Source: Ottelia alismoides (lineage: Eukaryota > Streptophyta > Magnoliopsida > Alismatales > Hydrocharitaceae). Taken from it: a DNA stretch of 64,000 nucleotides. The DNA is taken from positions 62,001 to 126,000 of the forward strand of contig JAZKJV010010620.1 of NCBI GenBank assembly GCA_037367405.1, in the 5' to 3' direction. A model generated the notes under the pieces. That model did no database searches, was not told the origin of the DNA, and was given only the letters and a program-made list of their open reading frames with translations. The position numbers and the translations under genes are program-made. Shown piece by piece: positions 46,281-56,555 of this stretch (positions are counted from its first letter, which is position 1; every line of letters begins with the position of its first letter).

Positions 46281-48265
46281 ACCTTTGCTAGTCCCTAGCA
46301 AACACTTATGCAATAAGTGCAAAAAGAGAAAAGAGAGAAAAGAAAAAGAAGAACATTAGATTAAGTTTAATTATCGAACTTGTCTTTGCAAAATCGAAGT
46401 TTGGAGCTTAAGTCGGACCTTTGGAAATTTAGTGCGGTCGGAACCTTAATGAGAACCAAGTTTGAAATCCAACAGTCTTTGAGAATCCCAAAACTCTGTC
46501 CAAGTCTCCTCAATAGCCAGGTCAGAAATACTTCAACTCATACGCAAACTCTTACGACTATGAGTCTGACTCGTACAGTGTAAGTGATATGTAGCTCCCC
46601 ACCTCAGAAGTGACAAAGAAACAACCTCCCCCAACCTGGTAACTCTAATGCCTCAGTCTAGCAACTCTTTCCTCGAGAAGCGGGGTATTCCCTTCTAAGT
46701 TCAAGTGCAACCGGCTCAAGAAGAGGGGGAAGAAGTATAGACTTTTGGAAGCTCAGCCAGTGTAGCCGAGTCTCCCGCTGCTAGCTTCATGAGATGTCAC
46801 ATGGATACCATAAGCTTTTGCTTCATTGAACTATATACATACTCCGGTGGGATTATTAAATTTTCAATCCGACCCACCACTTTTTTGGAGTTCTTTTTGC
46901 ATTTTTTTTTTCAATTGCATCTGTACAACATATCTACATGAGCAGCATATACAAGAAATTTTCCTCTTGAGCCAGTAGACTATCCCTCTTTTGAAGCTTT
47001 ATTGCAACCCACGGCTTCTGTCTTTAGACTTCATCACCACTAGACCAAGTTGAGGTGCACTTCCTTCACTATAAGAAGAAGAGAGGTTCCGCCTAGAAGT
47101 ACTACCCTCATATGCTACCCCAAGCCAAAGGAAACTGCCTCCTCACCACCTCATCCGTGGAGAGCTATGTGAAAGGTGCAGGTGTCCAAGTTAGGTCATT
47201 ATCAACAAGAGTCGTGCGTGTGCTCCGAAATACTCTACTTAGGCAGTCAAGAATCCATTGAACCAAGTCCCGTGATCCTCAAAGAATTAAGTCAACTAGA
47301 CCTGAAGTACCTCAAACCCAGTTCCTATAAGGTTCCTGTTATTAGGTAGATTTTAAGGTCCAATCAAGCTCCAATCTCTGGATTTTACTTAGACTTGTTC
47401 AACTATCAAACTCAATCCGAAAAATGCTAATGCTATGCAATGTAATGCAGAAAATATTTTTGTGATGCAATTTTCAAAGATTTTGAACTTTTTATGGATT
47501 TTTGAAAAGATGATGATGATGATGCATATGCAGATGCATTTTTTTTTGTCTTTTTCAAAAAGATTTTTCAAATGTTTTTGGATTTTAGTTTTGCAAATGT
47601 TTTTGGGAATTTTTGAAACAAAAAGATTTTGGCTAAAAACTAGGTGAAAATATGTACACGGGAGTGCTTCTTTATATATACAAGAAGTGGATTTTACGAA
47701 TTTACAAGTTAAGTGGTCAATTTTTATACATATATATATAGTGGATTTTGGTGTGATGTAAGTATTCCTCAAACTTATTTGACACAAGCTTTTCACATAA
47801 ATTTTGAAAACTATAGTCCAAAATAGTTTTTACAAACATCTTTACAAACATGTACACTCATTTGAAAATCATTTTGCAATCGGTTTTTCAAAACAGTATA
47901 TATAGGTTTTTCAAATATTTTTGCACCCATTTTTCGAACCATTTGCAAATCATTTTTCAAACATTTTATTTTACATAAAGAAAAGAAATTTTTACAAACC
48001 ACACATTTTTACAAAGGTTGAAAACATGTAACAAAATATTTTCAAAATAGTTTTCAATAGATGTTCACACAGATTTTCAAACCATTTTTCAAATATTTTG
48101 CAAAAAATGTTTTCACCTGATTTATTAATCAGTAATTACAGAAAGAATTTGAGGAATAATCACATCATTTTATTAAGAATTTTTAATGAATTTTAAAGGA
48201 TTTTTAGCCATATTATTAGGAAAATACGAAAGTACGAGTTATGGCTAAAGTATATACGTAGTATA
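46281..48265 (-). other. R2 non-coding 3' region
   Basis: No domain-bearing ORF. It contains a run of thickened TTTTGAAAA/TTTTCAAA words (47430-48120) that creates a lysine-rich spurious ORF. It separates the hairpin array from the 3' LTR. Confidence 0.6.
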
Positions 48266-48269
48266 TACG

Positions 48270-48925
48270 ACCCCCCTATACTTAGCTTGAGCTATGTCCT
48301 CATAGATCGGAGAGAAAAGATAAGACATAACTCGTACTAAGTATAGGCAAGTCTAAAGAATAAATAAAGGAATGGATGAACAAACGAATGAGAAGTTGAC
48401 CGTCCCCCCTATACTTAGGATCAAATAATCCTAAGTATAGCAGACTGTACACAAAGCAGGGAGGGTCAAGGGTGGGAATGAACAGATCGTACTCGGATTG
48501 TCTCCCCCTATACTTAGGGTAAGATATCCCTAAGTATAGACAAGAAGAGGAGACAATGGAGAGGATCAAGATGAATGAGAAAAACTCGGGGTGCACACCC
48601 CCCTATACTTAGGACAAAGTACGTCCTAAGTATAGAAGACTGTCTACAAGGGGCGGTACCTTTTCGGTAGATGAAGAAGATAGAAGAGGAAAAGAAGAAA
48701 AGAAGAAAAGAAGAAAAAGAATCTGAAGATGGAAAGAGTGATATAGGAGGATGTACACGTCACTCCCCCTATACTTAGGGTAAAAGAAGCCCTAAGTATA
48801 GGCAACAACAGGAGTGATGAGACTGACAAAGAAAGAACACTCAACTCATCTACCCCTCCTATACGTAGGACAAAGTACGTCCTAAGCAAGGCAAACACGA
48901 GAAATGGGTAGACGAGCAAAAACGG
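48270..48925 (-). repeat. Array of six long hairpins related to the polypurine tract
   Basis: Inner stems pair CTATACTTAGG with CCTAAGTATAG at 48276/48337 (long loop with a further stem), 48409-48440, 48508-48539, 48603-48635, 48769-48801 and, degenerate, 48859-48890. Outside them lie unit-specific arms: TTGACC-GTCCC with GGGAGGGTCAA, ATTGTCTCC with GGAGACAAT, TCACTCC with GGAGTGA, CTCATCTACCC with GGGTAGACGAG. In the minus-strand transcript each inner right arm extends into AAGTATAGGGGG, a polypurine-tract look-alike. Confidence 0.88.
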
Positions 48926-48979
48926 GAGATGGAAAGATGAAAAAAAGAGAATGTACAACAGAGGTGGATGTACATATGA

Positions 48980-51049
48980 TCAAGAAGGTGGAAAGCAGAC
49001 CTTCTTGCGAGACCGCTGAGGGATAGATCGGATATGGTGTATGTCGATATCGGGGTCCACAGTGGACGGAGACCGATCAGGGTCGATACGGTGAAGGCCC
49101 TCAGTGGAGTCAAAACGGAAAGGGACGAACTGATCGATGGAAGCGGTATGGCTCGGTTCTCCCTTGGTGGTCCTATGGTGTGAAGGCGCAGACCGGTGAG
49201 TGGAAGAAGTACGACTAGGTCCGGCCTTGGAAGTCTCGCCGATATCAAAGTGAAATGGGACGAACCCATCATCCTCGGAAGAAGTGTAATCGGAGTCGTC
49301 CTGCGAGTCCTCGCCCAGGTCAAAATCGAAAGGAACGAAATCATCAGTGGAAGTATACGAACTCAGATCGTCCTCAAGAGTCTCACCTGAATCCTTGTCT
49401 TCATCAAGAGGTCTGAATTTATCAAAATAAATAGCAGCATCATAACCGACCTCAATCATCTTCACTTGTGAAGGGTCAGGAACGGATTTGTTAGTGGAAG
49501 TAGTCAAAACGGGTCCGTCCTGTCTAGTCTTTACCGGGTCATTTGTTGCCTTAGGAGGTCTCTCAAAGTAATGGGCAACATCATAAGCATCCTCAATTAT
49601 CTTGGTATCTGCCCCCTGATCAAATGGTTCAATCACATAAATACTCTGGATCTCATCAACACATCGCCACACACCAGGAGGAGGATCAGTTAGGTCCATG
49701 CTTTCCGACTTCCTCCCCTTTCGGGGGATCCGTCGGGTCTCATCAGGGATCGCTAAGGAAGTGTCTCTAGTATCATCAGATCTGTCATGGGCCCCAGAGT
49801 CAGCTATGATCGGTGAAGGTGCATCAGGTGCAGGTCTCTGGTCAACTATGGGTGCGGTGATCGATACTTCGTTCCCGTCAACAGGACGGAAGCGAACCTC
49901 TCCTGATCCATAGTCAATAACGACCCTCGCAGAGGCGAGGAATGGTCGTCCCAGGATGATTGGAGATGGCTCCCCTGTGGAGTTCTCCATGGGCAATACG
50001 ACAAAATCAACATGGTGGCTCGTGCCCTGAATAGAAATGACGGCGTTTTCAAGGATACCCTTCGGCCTCTTGATTGATCCATCAGCAAACTGTACGATCA
50101 TCCTGGTTTTCTTGAGAGGCCCTAGGTGAAGAGACTGTACCAACGAGAAGGGTATGATGCTAATAGAAGCACCGCCGTCTAGGAGAGTGCGATCACATGT
50201 GTGGTCAGAGATGGTGCAGCTAATGAAGGGTGTGGCTGTGTTCTTCCTCTTGGGAATGGGACGGTGTGTGATGGCGAGGGCAGTGGCCATGGTCAGAATG
50301 TGACGCTCAGATCTGCTCCTCCGCTTTCTCTTCTTAGGAAGAGGAGCAGATAATTGGGTCATGGCCTGCTGAAGTGGGGCACGGATAATCTCATGAATAG
50401 TAGCCACCACTTCGGGTTCAGATAACATTTTTTTGAATTTTTGGACTGCCTCCATACAAGGGAGGGAGTCGGAATCAGCATATACACGAGGCATGCCAAG
50501 AGCAGTCTGTACAGCGGCATCCTCGGGGTCAAAGGTGGGACTGGATGTGAATGCATGTGTGGTCCAGGGTTCTGGCAAGTGGACTCTCTCCTCAAAATCG
50601 TGATCAACCAAGTGTCTCCCGAAATCTTTTTGGATTTTTAAATTTTTCTCATTTTTTTGTGTTTTGGGCGATTGCAAGCTCCCATGATTCTTCACAAGTA
50701 AAGTTGTATCCTCGATGAAAAGAGCACTAGTCCGATATTCTCTCAAAGTGTCAAGATTTTCCTTCATCAAATTGATGTGCTCTAGCATTAGGTTCATGAC
50801 AACACTCATGGAGGTCGTGGGAGGTGACTCCAACAGGTCAGACTCGGGTGGATGTGGACGTGGAGATGGATAGTGCACAGGTGGGGGTGGGTGTGGATTG
50901 AAGTCCGAAGTCTGATACTGTGGCTGAGATGGATATGTACAAAAATCAGAAAAAATAGGAGGAGGATCCTCCTGATAAAAGGGAGGTGGACCAGCTGGAG
51001 CGAGCGAGGGGTCCGCAAAGTCCGGATAAAATGCACTCCAGGGGTCCAT
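48980..51049 (-). CDS. Protease-like polyprotein of R2 (no gag, no polymerase)
   Basis: About 689 codons, starting MDPWSAFYPDF directly after the leader, at the same place as the R1 and R3 ORFs. Residues 1-80 are proline-rich; 80-105 look helical. A basic patch (KKRKRRSRSERH, 239-250) precedes a retropepsin-like domain at about 275-390: LLDGGASISIIP (289-300) stands where family members have D-S/T/L-G-A-S, followed by FADGSIKRPKGI, VDFVVLP and PIILGRPFLASARVVIDY (363-380). The tail is acidic, with FVPF-x-FD motifs at 571, 596 and 641 and two IE-x-x-YD-x-A-x-YF motifs at about 485 and 532. The Athila-like gag domain, zinc knuckle, reverse transcriptase and integrase are missing. The intact frame in a young element suggests the protein is still made. 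Whether the DGG site is catalytic is unknown. Confidence 0.85.
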   Translation of the reverse strand: MDPWSAFYPDFADPSLAPAGPPPFYQEDPPPIFSDFCTYPSQPQYQTSDFNPHPPPPVHYPSPRPHPPESDLLESPPTTSMSVVMNLMLEHINLMKENLDTLREYRTSALFIEDTTLLVKNHGSLQSPKTQKNEKNLKIQKDFGRHLVDHDFEERVHLPEPWTTHAFTSSPTFDPEDAAVQTALGMPRVYADSDSLPCMEAVQKFKKMLSEPEVVATIHEIIRAPLQQAMTQLSAPLPKKRKRRSRSERHILTMATALAITHRPIPKRKNTATPFISCTISDHTCDRTLLDGGASISIIPFSLVQSLHLGPLKKTRMIVQFADGSIKRPKGILENAVISIQGTSHHVDFVVLPMENSTGEPSPIILGRPFLASARVVIDYGSGEVRFRPVDGNEVSITAPIVDQRPAPDAPSPIIADSGAHDRSDDTRDTSLAIPDETRRIPRKGRKSESMDLTDPPPGVWRCVDEIQSIYVIEPFDQGADTKIIEDAYDVAHYFERPPKATNDPVKTRQDGPVLTTSTNKSVPDPSQVKMIEVGYDAAIYFDKFRPLDEDKDSGETLEDDLSSYTSTDDFVPFDFDLGEDSQDDSDYTSSEDDGFVPFHFDIGETSKAGPSRTSSTHRSAPSHHRTTKGEPSHTASIDQFVPFRFDSTEGLHRIDPDRSPSTVDPDIDIHHIRSIPQRSRKKVCFPPS

Positions 51050-52261
51050 CTCGAAAACAAAAGGACGTGATTCGGGGGAACACGAAAGTCAAGTCAAGAG
51101 AGTGAAGAACAAGGCGCAAATGCGCAGGGATGATCTAGGACACACACGCAACAATCACAAACAAAAATGAAACAAATCAAACCCTCAATTCACCTACTCA
51201 ACTCGGTAGAGACCGCAAAGAGCGGTCTTTTTATCTTGTCGGTTTTAGAGTTAGGTGAGAAGTCAAAGAATTTCACACACACTTAGGGGCTTGATGGGAT
51301 TTGGGCACTAATCCTTAAGGTGTGCGCGAGCAAATAAAAGCGAAGACAATGAGGGGATTACTCGCCCCAAGACAAGATTTTTCTTTTTGATCGGTTTTAG
51401 GGTCAAGTAATGTTAGCAGTCCCAATTTTATTTGGTTATCACTCTTTTTTTTTTTTTGGATTTTTAATAAAAAATGCACGAGCCTATCGGGGATTCAATT
51501 CCTTTAAGATCCTAGGTGATCAAAATCAGAGGTAGAGTTGGAAAAGCAATGCAAGCGGCAAATAATGATGGATGCTAAAGCGTAAATGCTCACCTTGCCT
51601 CCAGCACTCTACATGCAAGGATGCTCAGCAGAATTGAAACCTATCTATATGCAAATGCAAGCCGATGAAATCGCCCTAAGTTTCAGAAATTGCTATTATC
51701 GTGAAGAACCACAAGTCGGCCACTTATCTTTAACCTAAGAGTCCGGTCTTGGCTTACCCCTCCTCTTCTCGACACACTCGAGTTCAGGAGTAGCGCTTGA
51801 TGGGGCTCGCTCACGGCACACGGGTTAAGAGATAAATGAACCGACTGTTTAAAAATTTGACTAAGTCCAAACGCAGCTATAGGTACGTGCAAGATATATT
51901 AGGTGTTTGGCCTTAGTCTATCGCAAGCAATCCTAGAACTAGGGGCTCAATCACACAAAAGAAATAAAATCGGAAAACAAAACAAAATAGAAGAATGCGA
52001 AGAAAAGCCAACAAAAACCGCGAGAGCCCCCAAGTGAACAATCACTTGGAAATTAGGCTCAAGAGTCCAAGTGTCCGGGGGTACCTGTATTATTACAATT
52101 AATGGTCTCTCTCTCACTACGAATTACAAAATAAATACAAGAGAATGAAGAACTAGAACTGTCTTCAAAATTCTCTCCTAGCTCGCCTTCGTGCAAAGTC
52201 TAGTCGCCTCACGTGGGTGCGTAGGGGTTCCTGGAATAGAGCTCCTCCCTCGATCCGCGTT
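51050..52261 (-). other. R2 leader, 5' part deleted
   Basis: Contains conserved blocks: 51558-51616 (GCATGTAGAGTGCTGGAG on the minus strand), 51401-51423 (GGGACTGCTAACATTACTTG) and 51358-51383 (TCTTGTCTTGGGGCGAGTAA). The block near 51760-51830 (AGCGCTACTCCTGAACTCGA) closely matches R3 at 61049-61068. No primer-binding site is present between the LTR fragment and this leader. Confidence 0.8.
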
Positions 52262-54552
52262 CCCTCTTGCGCGCGATCCAACGGCGGATGGAGGGCCACT
52301 TAAACACGTGGCGCGTTGTGGACGGCCGATGGCGCTTCGCGGATGTGCGGCCAAGATCAGATCTCCGGAGACGATCGACGGATGAGGCACGCGGAGATCC
52401 AACGTCAGCTGTGCGATCTGGAACTCCTCCTCGATCCAACGGCTGGGAAGAGGGTTGCAAGAACGGGGAAGAACGCCGGTGGAGGCGAGCTTCTCCGACC
52501 TTGTTCGCCCTCCTCCGGCGACGACAGGTCCTCAAAATGGACGAGGAGCTTCCTGGAACGGTCTTCTATCTCCTGAGGGCGTCAAAAATCCACGGGGAGG
52601 CCCGTGGTGCTCTCGGGCAGCGGGCGGAGCTGGAGGGCTGCTGCTGCTCCGGCGAGCTCCAAAACTCGCCTCCAGGTGCGCGTGAAGTAGCTTGGACCTG
52701 CAAACAAAGTCAAGGGGTCCAGGGCAAACTGCCTGGACCCTCGAATGCCCTTGGGGATGGTCGAATCGAAATGGAGATGCACGGCCGGAGGTGCGCTCCG
52801 GCCAAGGTGCTTGATTGCGCGATTTAAGCGATGGATCTTGGAATTTTTTTGGGGGTTTTTAAAGCCTAAGCTACCAGGAAGAAAATGCAATAAAGAAAAA
52901 CACGGGTGGAGGCCCTCGATGGCCGGAGCCAGAGGATGAAGGATACCTCGACGCCGGCGATTGGCGGAGGTGCTGGAGTCTTCCTCGACCTCGTTCGCCT
53001 TGGCTGAGAGGCTCGCGGCGGAGCTGTCACCTCCGGCAAGGCTGGGAGCGCAAGAGAGGCGGAGAGGGGTGGACCAAGGGGACTCAAATTTGATTTGAAA
53101 ATGGAGGGGCGGTTTTATTTGGTTGACTCAGTGGCTGAGAAGCTCCAAAGATCGAGATTTCTGGGGTGATTCAGCGATCCACGCCCCCATGTAATCACTT
53201 GGCGGGATAGAGGGATGAACGAGGAGGGATTTTGCAGAAGGAATCAAATCGAAATGGTGCAAGTCCGCTCCTCGAAAAAATGGAGAAGTTGGGTCAAAGA
53301 TAGGGCTGTCAGAGGGTACAGGGTGGTAGGCCACCTAGTTGACCGAGGTCAACTAGGGTTTGCACCTGGTTGGTCCACGTGGACCAACCAGGAAAAACCC
53401 TGTAAAAATGTTTTATTAATTCAATTAAAAATAGTAAATGGTCGAATTAAGTAAAAGTTATAAAATAAAAAATGTTCAAAATTTTATGTAGTATTTTATT
53501 CTGATTTTTATTTATTTTTATGACATATATTTTTACAAGTTGCCTTTTTAACCTTATATAGGTATATTACCTATGCATTTTGTTATTTTATTTTATTTTA
53601 TGTATTTTTAATCTTATTATTTTTGTTTATGATTTTGTAAAATTATAACATACTTTTATATGCATAAGTATATTTTTATTTTATTTTTATGAGATGTTTT
53701 GTATATTTAATAAAATACAAATGTATTCTATACAGGTATAAGTATATACAGTATACCTATGTATTGAATAGATACAATTATTTTATTTTCTATTTTCCTT
53801 TACATTTTATTTCAATTTTAACGCACATATATAGTATAAGTGATATTTACAAAATTATATAAAAATATAAAAATGAATAAATAATGAATAAAGAATAAAG
53901 TGAATATTTTATTCAGTACAAGTGTACAATCAGGGGTCCAAAACTCAACTTTCAAACCGTAGCTCCGCCAAATGCGAAACCACCGCCATTGGATAGATTA
54001 TTTTATTCTATATACAATTAAAGGTGAGTTTGGTGCATTTGGAGTTGTCGTTTGTGAGATACGGGTCTGGGAAGTTGGGATTCTGGATTCTTGTTCAGAC
54101 CATATCTTTTTATCTGTGCATTCTTTTTCTGTGAAATAAATTTTGTCTTTTTCTTTATTAATTTATCTACAACTTTTATGTACAAAGTTTCTTTATTTGA
54201 TGTATAAAAAGTGGAACTAAAAATAGGTCCCAAAATGAATAAAGAATAGATAAAATGTATAGGTATTTTTCTGGGTTTCTGACCTTATCTCCCCCTACTT
54301 TATTCCTTGTCGACCTATTCATCAAGATGCCTAGGTCTCGGGGGTTTTAGGTCATAAAATATTTACAATATTTTATTCTTTTTCTTTTCTTTATTTATTC
54401 TATAATTTTGGCCTTAATTACAGTAATTTACACACTGTTGAGATGCACATGCATGAATGCTAAGATGCTGGTTTTAATGCTATTTACAGGCATTTGCTAG
54501 GGTTTTTGGTGCCAAAATGATAGAATAAAGATGATGAAATGTGGATTCATCA
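52262..54552 (-). repeat. R2 5' LTR, truncated
   Basis: Starts TGATGAATCC at 54552 and matches the 3' LTR base for base (three differences seen) down to 52262. The remaining 1,557 bp of the LTR and the primer-binding site are missing, and the sequence switches into the leader at a GAGGG word. Confidence 0.92.
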
Positions 54553-54659
54553 GTGAACTCAGGGTTTGCTCTTGTATTTGTTTGTTTGTGTGTGTGTTAT
54601 TCGGTGCACTTGCACGTTTTCTTCCTCGATCCGCTTCATTCTCCCATCTCCCTTCCAAG

Positions 54660-56555
54660 ATGTCAGAATATTGGTTATCATATCCACGTTACTCTTCTTC
54701 GACCATATTTCGACCATCTCCACCCTCTTATTCCTCTTCATACCCACATCCTGATCACGAAGTCAGAACTTCGACTGACTTCCCCACTTCTTCATCTTTC
54801 TCACCTAACCCATATTCCTACACCCCTGCCCCACAACCACCCTGGATTGACTCACCATATTCTCGTCCGCTTGTTGAAATTAAGGAACAAAACAAAGAGC
54901 AAGCCACTGCTGAGATGAATGATTGGCAGAATCAGTTGACCCCACATACCTCATTCTCATCTCGAGTTGGGACCGGACAAGAATTGACCTATACACATCC
55001 TGACTTGAACTTTGGGTACAACACGGTCGATCAAACTAACCGAATGGAGAGGCCTACACCAAACGATCTTCCTGACTTAATTGACCTGAGTGATAAAGAC
55101 CACATCGACCAACCTTCATATCACCCATTCGGAGAGCCGACATATACAGGGGATTGGACTTATGAGACCGATCTACAGACCCCTTGTTTACTGACTCCAC
55201 CTTATGAGGCTCCGACTAACATTTGCCATACAGATGGGTCATACTCAACCCAGCATTACACGTCTGAGTCAAGATGTGTTGAGTATAAGATCCCACCTTC
55301 TCAGCGGTATCCTCCAACTGAGCAGACTTCTCTCATGATGTATCATGAGAACTTATTGGAGGATGATATTTGTAGATCGATTAAGAGTCCAGGTAGGAAT
55401 GTGGATCATGGATTTTGCGGATTATATCTTGAAAACCTGGAAGACACTGGATTGACCACACATCATGTACAGCTGGAGTCCCTTCTACCTCCCTCTTCTA
55501 CTAACCACTTTCCCTCCAAACCAGAGTCTGTACATTCTCCTAGTCCTCCTTCACCTACCAAAAAGACCAAAAAAATTGAAAACTCAGAAAATACCATAAA
55601 AATTGAAAAAGGAAAAGATCTAAAAAAATTGGATCCTGCGGTTAGGGAAGCATTGGATAGAAAGTTGATTTTTGAGCTTCCCTTAATAATGACCATTGAG
55701 CACTTTCCCGACCTTAAAAGATTTGTGAGAAGTAAATTGATGCCTAAAAGGTCGGGCAATAAGAGAACAAGGACTGAGATACATATAGTGTCTATGGCCA
55801 CATCTTTGATGATAGGGAGAAAAACCAAGAGCCGCAGAGTAAAGCGGTTGCCTAGGTTTGATTATGAAATCAAAGATACCACATTCACCCATGTAAGAAT
55901 CGATGATGACTTACCAATTAATATCCTCCCGACCTCCGTGTTTGCCAAGCTCAAACTCGGATCTGCCAAGAAGTCAAGAGAGATCATTCAGTTGGTGGAT
56001 CGGTCTGTTAAACGGTCGAGAGGAACCATTTCAGTCATCGTTACTTTCCAAGGTGCTCTATTACAGGTGGATTTCACGATCATTGATATTGAGCACCGAG
56101 GAGAGTTCACCCAGTCTCCGATCATTCTTGAGAAGTCGTTCTTAGCCTTGGCTAAGGCAACTATAGATTGTAAGACTCGGGAGATCGATTTCTCTGCATT
56201 GGGAGCACTCCGACCTCACCCGATCTTTGAGGACACACGATATTCCAAGGTCCATAAAGTTGCAGACAGTCGTGACCTTCGAGAGACAGTTGAGTCCCGT
56301 CTCTCTACTACACCTGAGATACCGACTGTTCAGACGACCATTGGTTTAGAAACTTCCTACAACCGCACACCGCCTACTGCTTGCACCACCACCGCGACAA
56401 CTTCTAGAGAGGACTCACGACCAGAAGCTATCATTGAGTCGGATATGACCTTTGTGGATTGCCTTGATCATTTCGATGATCCGACACAAGAACCCAACAA
56501 TGTCAAGCCAACTGAGAACACCGTGCCTTATCAGAGACGTGTGCTGACCCTGTAG
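54660..56555 (+). CDS. Degenerate protease-like ORF of R1
   Basis: The open frame extends upstream to 54531, but its first 7 or so codons lie in the inserted R2 LTR. The natural start is the ATG at 54660 (MSEYWLSYPRY), giving about 631 codons. The N-terminal two thirds are proline/serine/tyrosine-rich without a gag domain. A basic stretch (MPKRSGNKRTRTEIHIVSM) precedes a retropepsin-like fold: VRIDDDLPINILPTSVFAKL (near 55890-55950), QLVDRSVKRSRGTI, VDFTIIDIE and SPIILEKSFLALAKATIDC. The catalytic D-x-G-A-S is replaced by D-D-D-L-P and the GRPFL motif by EKSFL, so proteolytic activity is unlikely. The frame stops at a TAG (56553-56555) but stays open afterwards to the R3 insertion. Confidence 0.8.
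   Translation: MSEYWLSYPRYSSSTIFRPSPPSYSSSYPHPDHEVRTSTDFPTSSSFSPNPYSYTPAPQPPWIDSPYSRPLVEIKEQNKEQATAEMNDWQNQLTPHTSFSSRVGTGQELTYTHPDLNFGYNTVDQTNRMERPTPNDLPDLIDLSDKDHIDQPSYHPFGEPTYTGDWTYETDLQTPCLLTPPYEAPTNICHTDGSYSTQHYTSESRCVEYKIPPSQRYPPTEQTSLMMYHENLLEDDICRSIKSPGRNVDHGFCGLYLENLEDTGLTTHHVQLESLLPPSSTNHFPSKPESVHSPSPPSPTKKTKKIENSENTIKIEKGKDLKKLDPAVREALDRKLIFELPLIMTIEHFPDLKRFVRSKLMPKRSGNKRTRTEIHIVSMATSLMIGRKTKSRRVKRLPRFDYEIKDTTFTHVRIDDDLPINILPTSVFAKLKLGSAKKSREIIQLVDRSVKRSRGTISVIVTFQGALLQVDFTIIDIEHRGEFTQSPIILEKSFLALAKATIDCKTREIDFSALGALRPHPIFEDTRYSKVHKVADSRDLRETVESRLSTTPEIPTVQTTIGLETSYNRTPPTACTTTATTSREDSRPEAIIESDMTFVDCLDHFDDPTQEPNNVKPTENTVPYQRRVLTL

Larger units (their letters stand above)
42420..54552 (-). 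mobile_element. R2: complete nested Athila-like non-autonomous retrotransposon
   Basis: Inserted in R1 in the opposite orientation, with the 5-bp duplication GTGAA at 42415-42419 and 54553-54557. In minus-strand order it has a truncated 5' LTR (54552-52262), a leader (52261-51050), a protease-like ORF (51049-48980), a hairpin array (48.92-48.27 kb), a non-coding tail, a polypurine tract (46280-46267) and a full 3' LTR (46266-42420). About 12.1 kb. No gag, reverse transcriptase or integrase was found. The aligned parts of the LTRs are almost identical (two substitutions and one single-base indel seen by eye in about 2,290 bp), so the insertion is young. Confidence 0.92.

Noticed and set aside
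47389..47796. 135-codon lysine/isoleucine-rich ORF in R2
   Set aside because: Translation of repeated TTTTCAAA-type words; no coding signature.
48495..51049. Reverse transcriptase or integrase in R2
   Set aside because: Looked for YxDD-like, RNase H and HHCC/DDE-like patterns in open frames around the ORF; none were seen.
52230..52290. R2 5' junction as an exact spliced-intron join
   Set aside because: A donor GTATTT exists in the 3' LTR, but joining it to an AG acceptor does not reproduce the observed GAGGGAACG. A GAGGG microhomology does.
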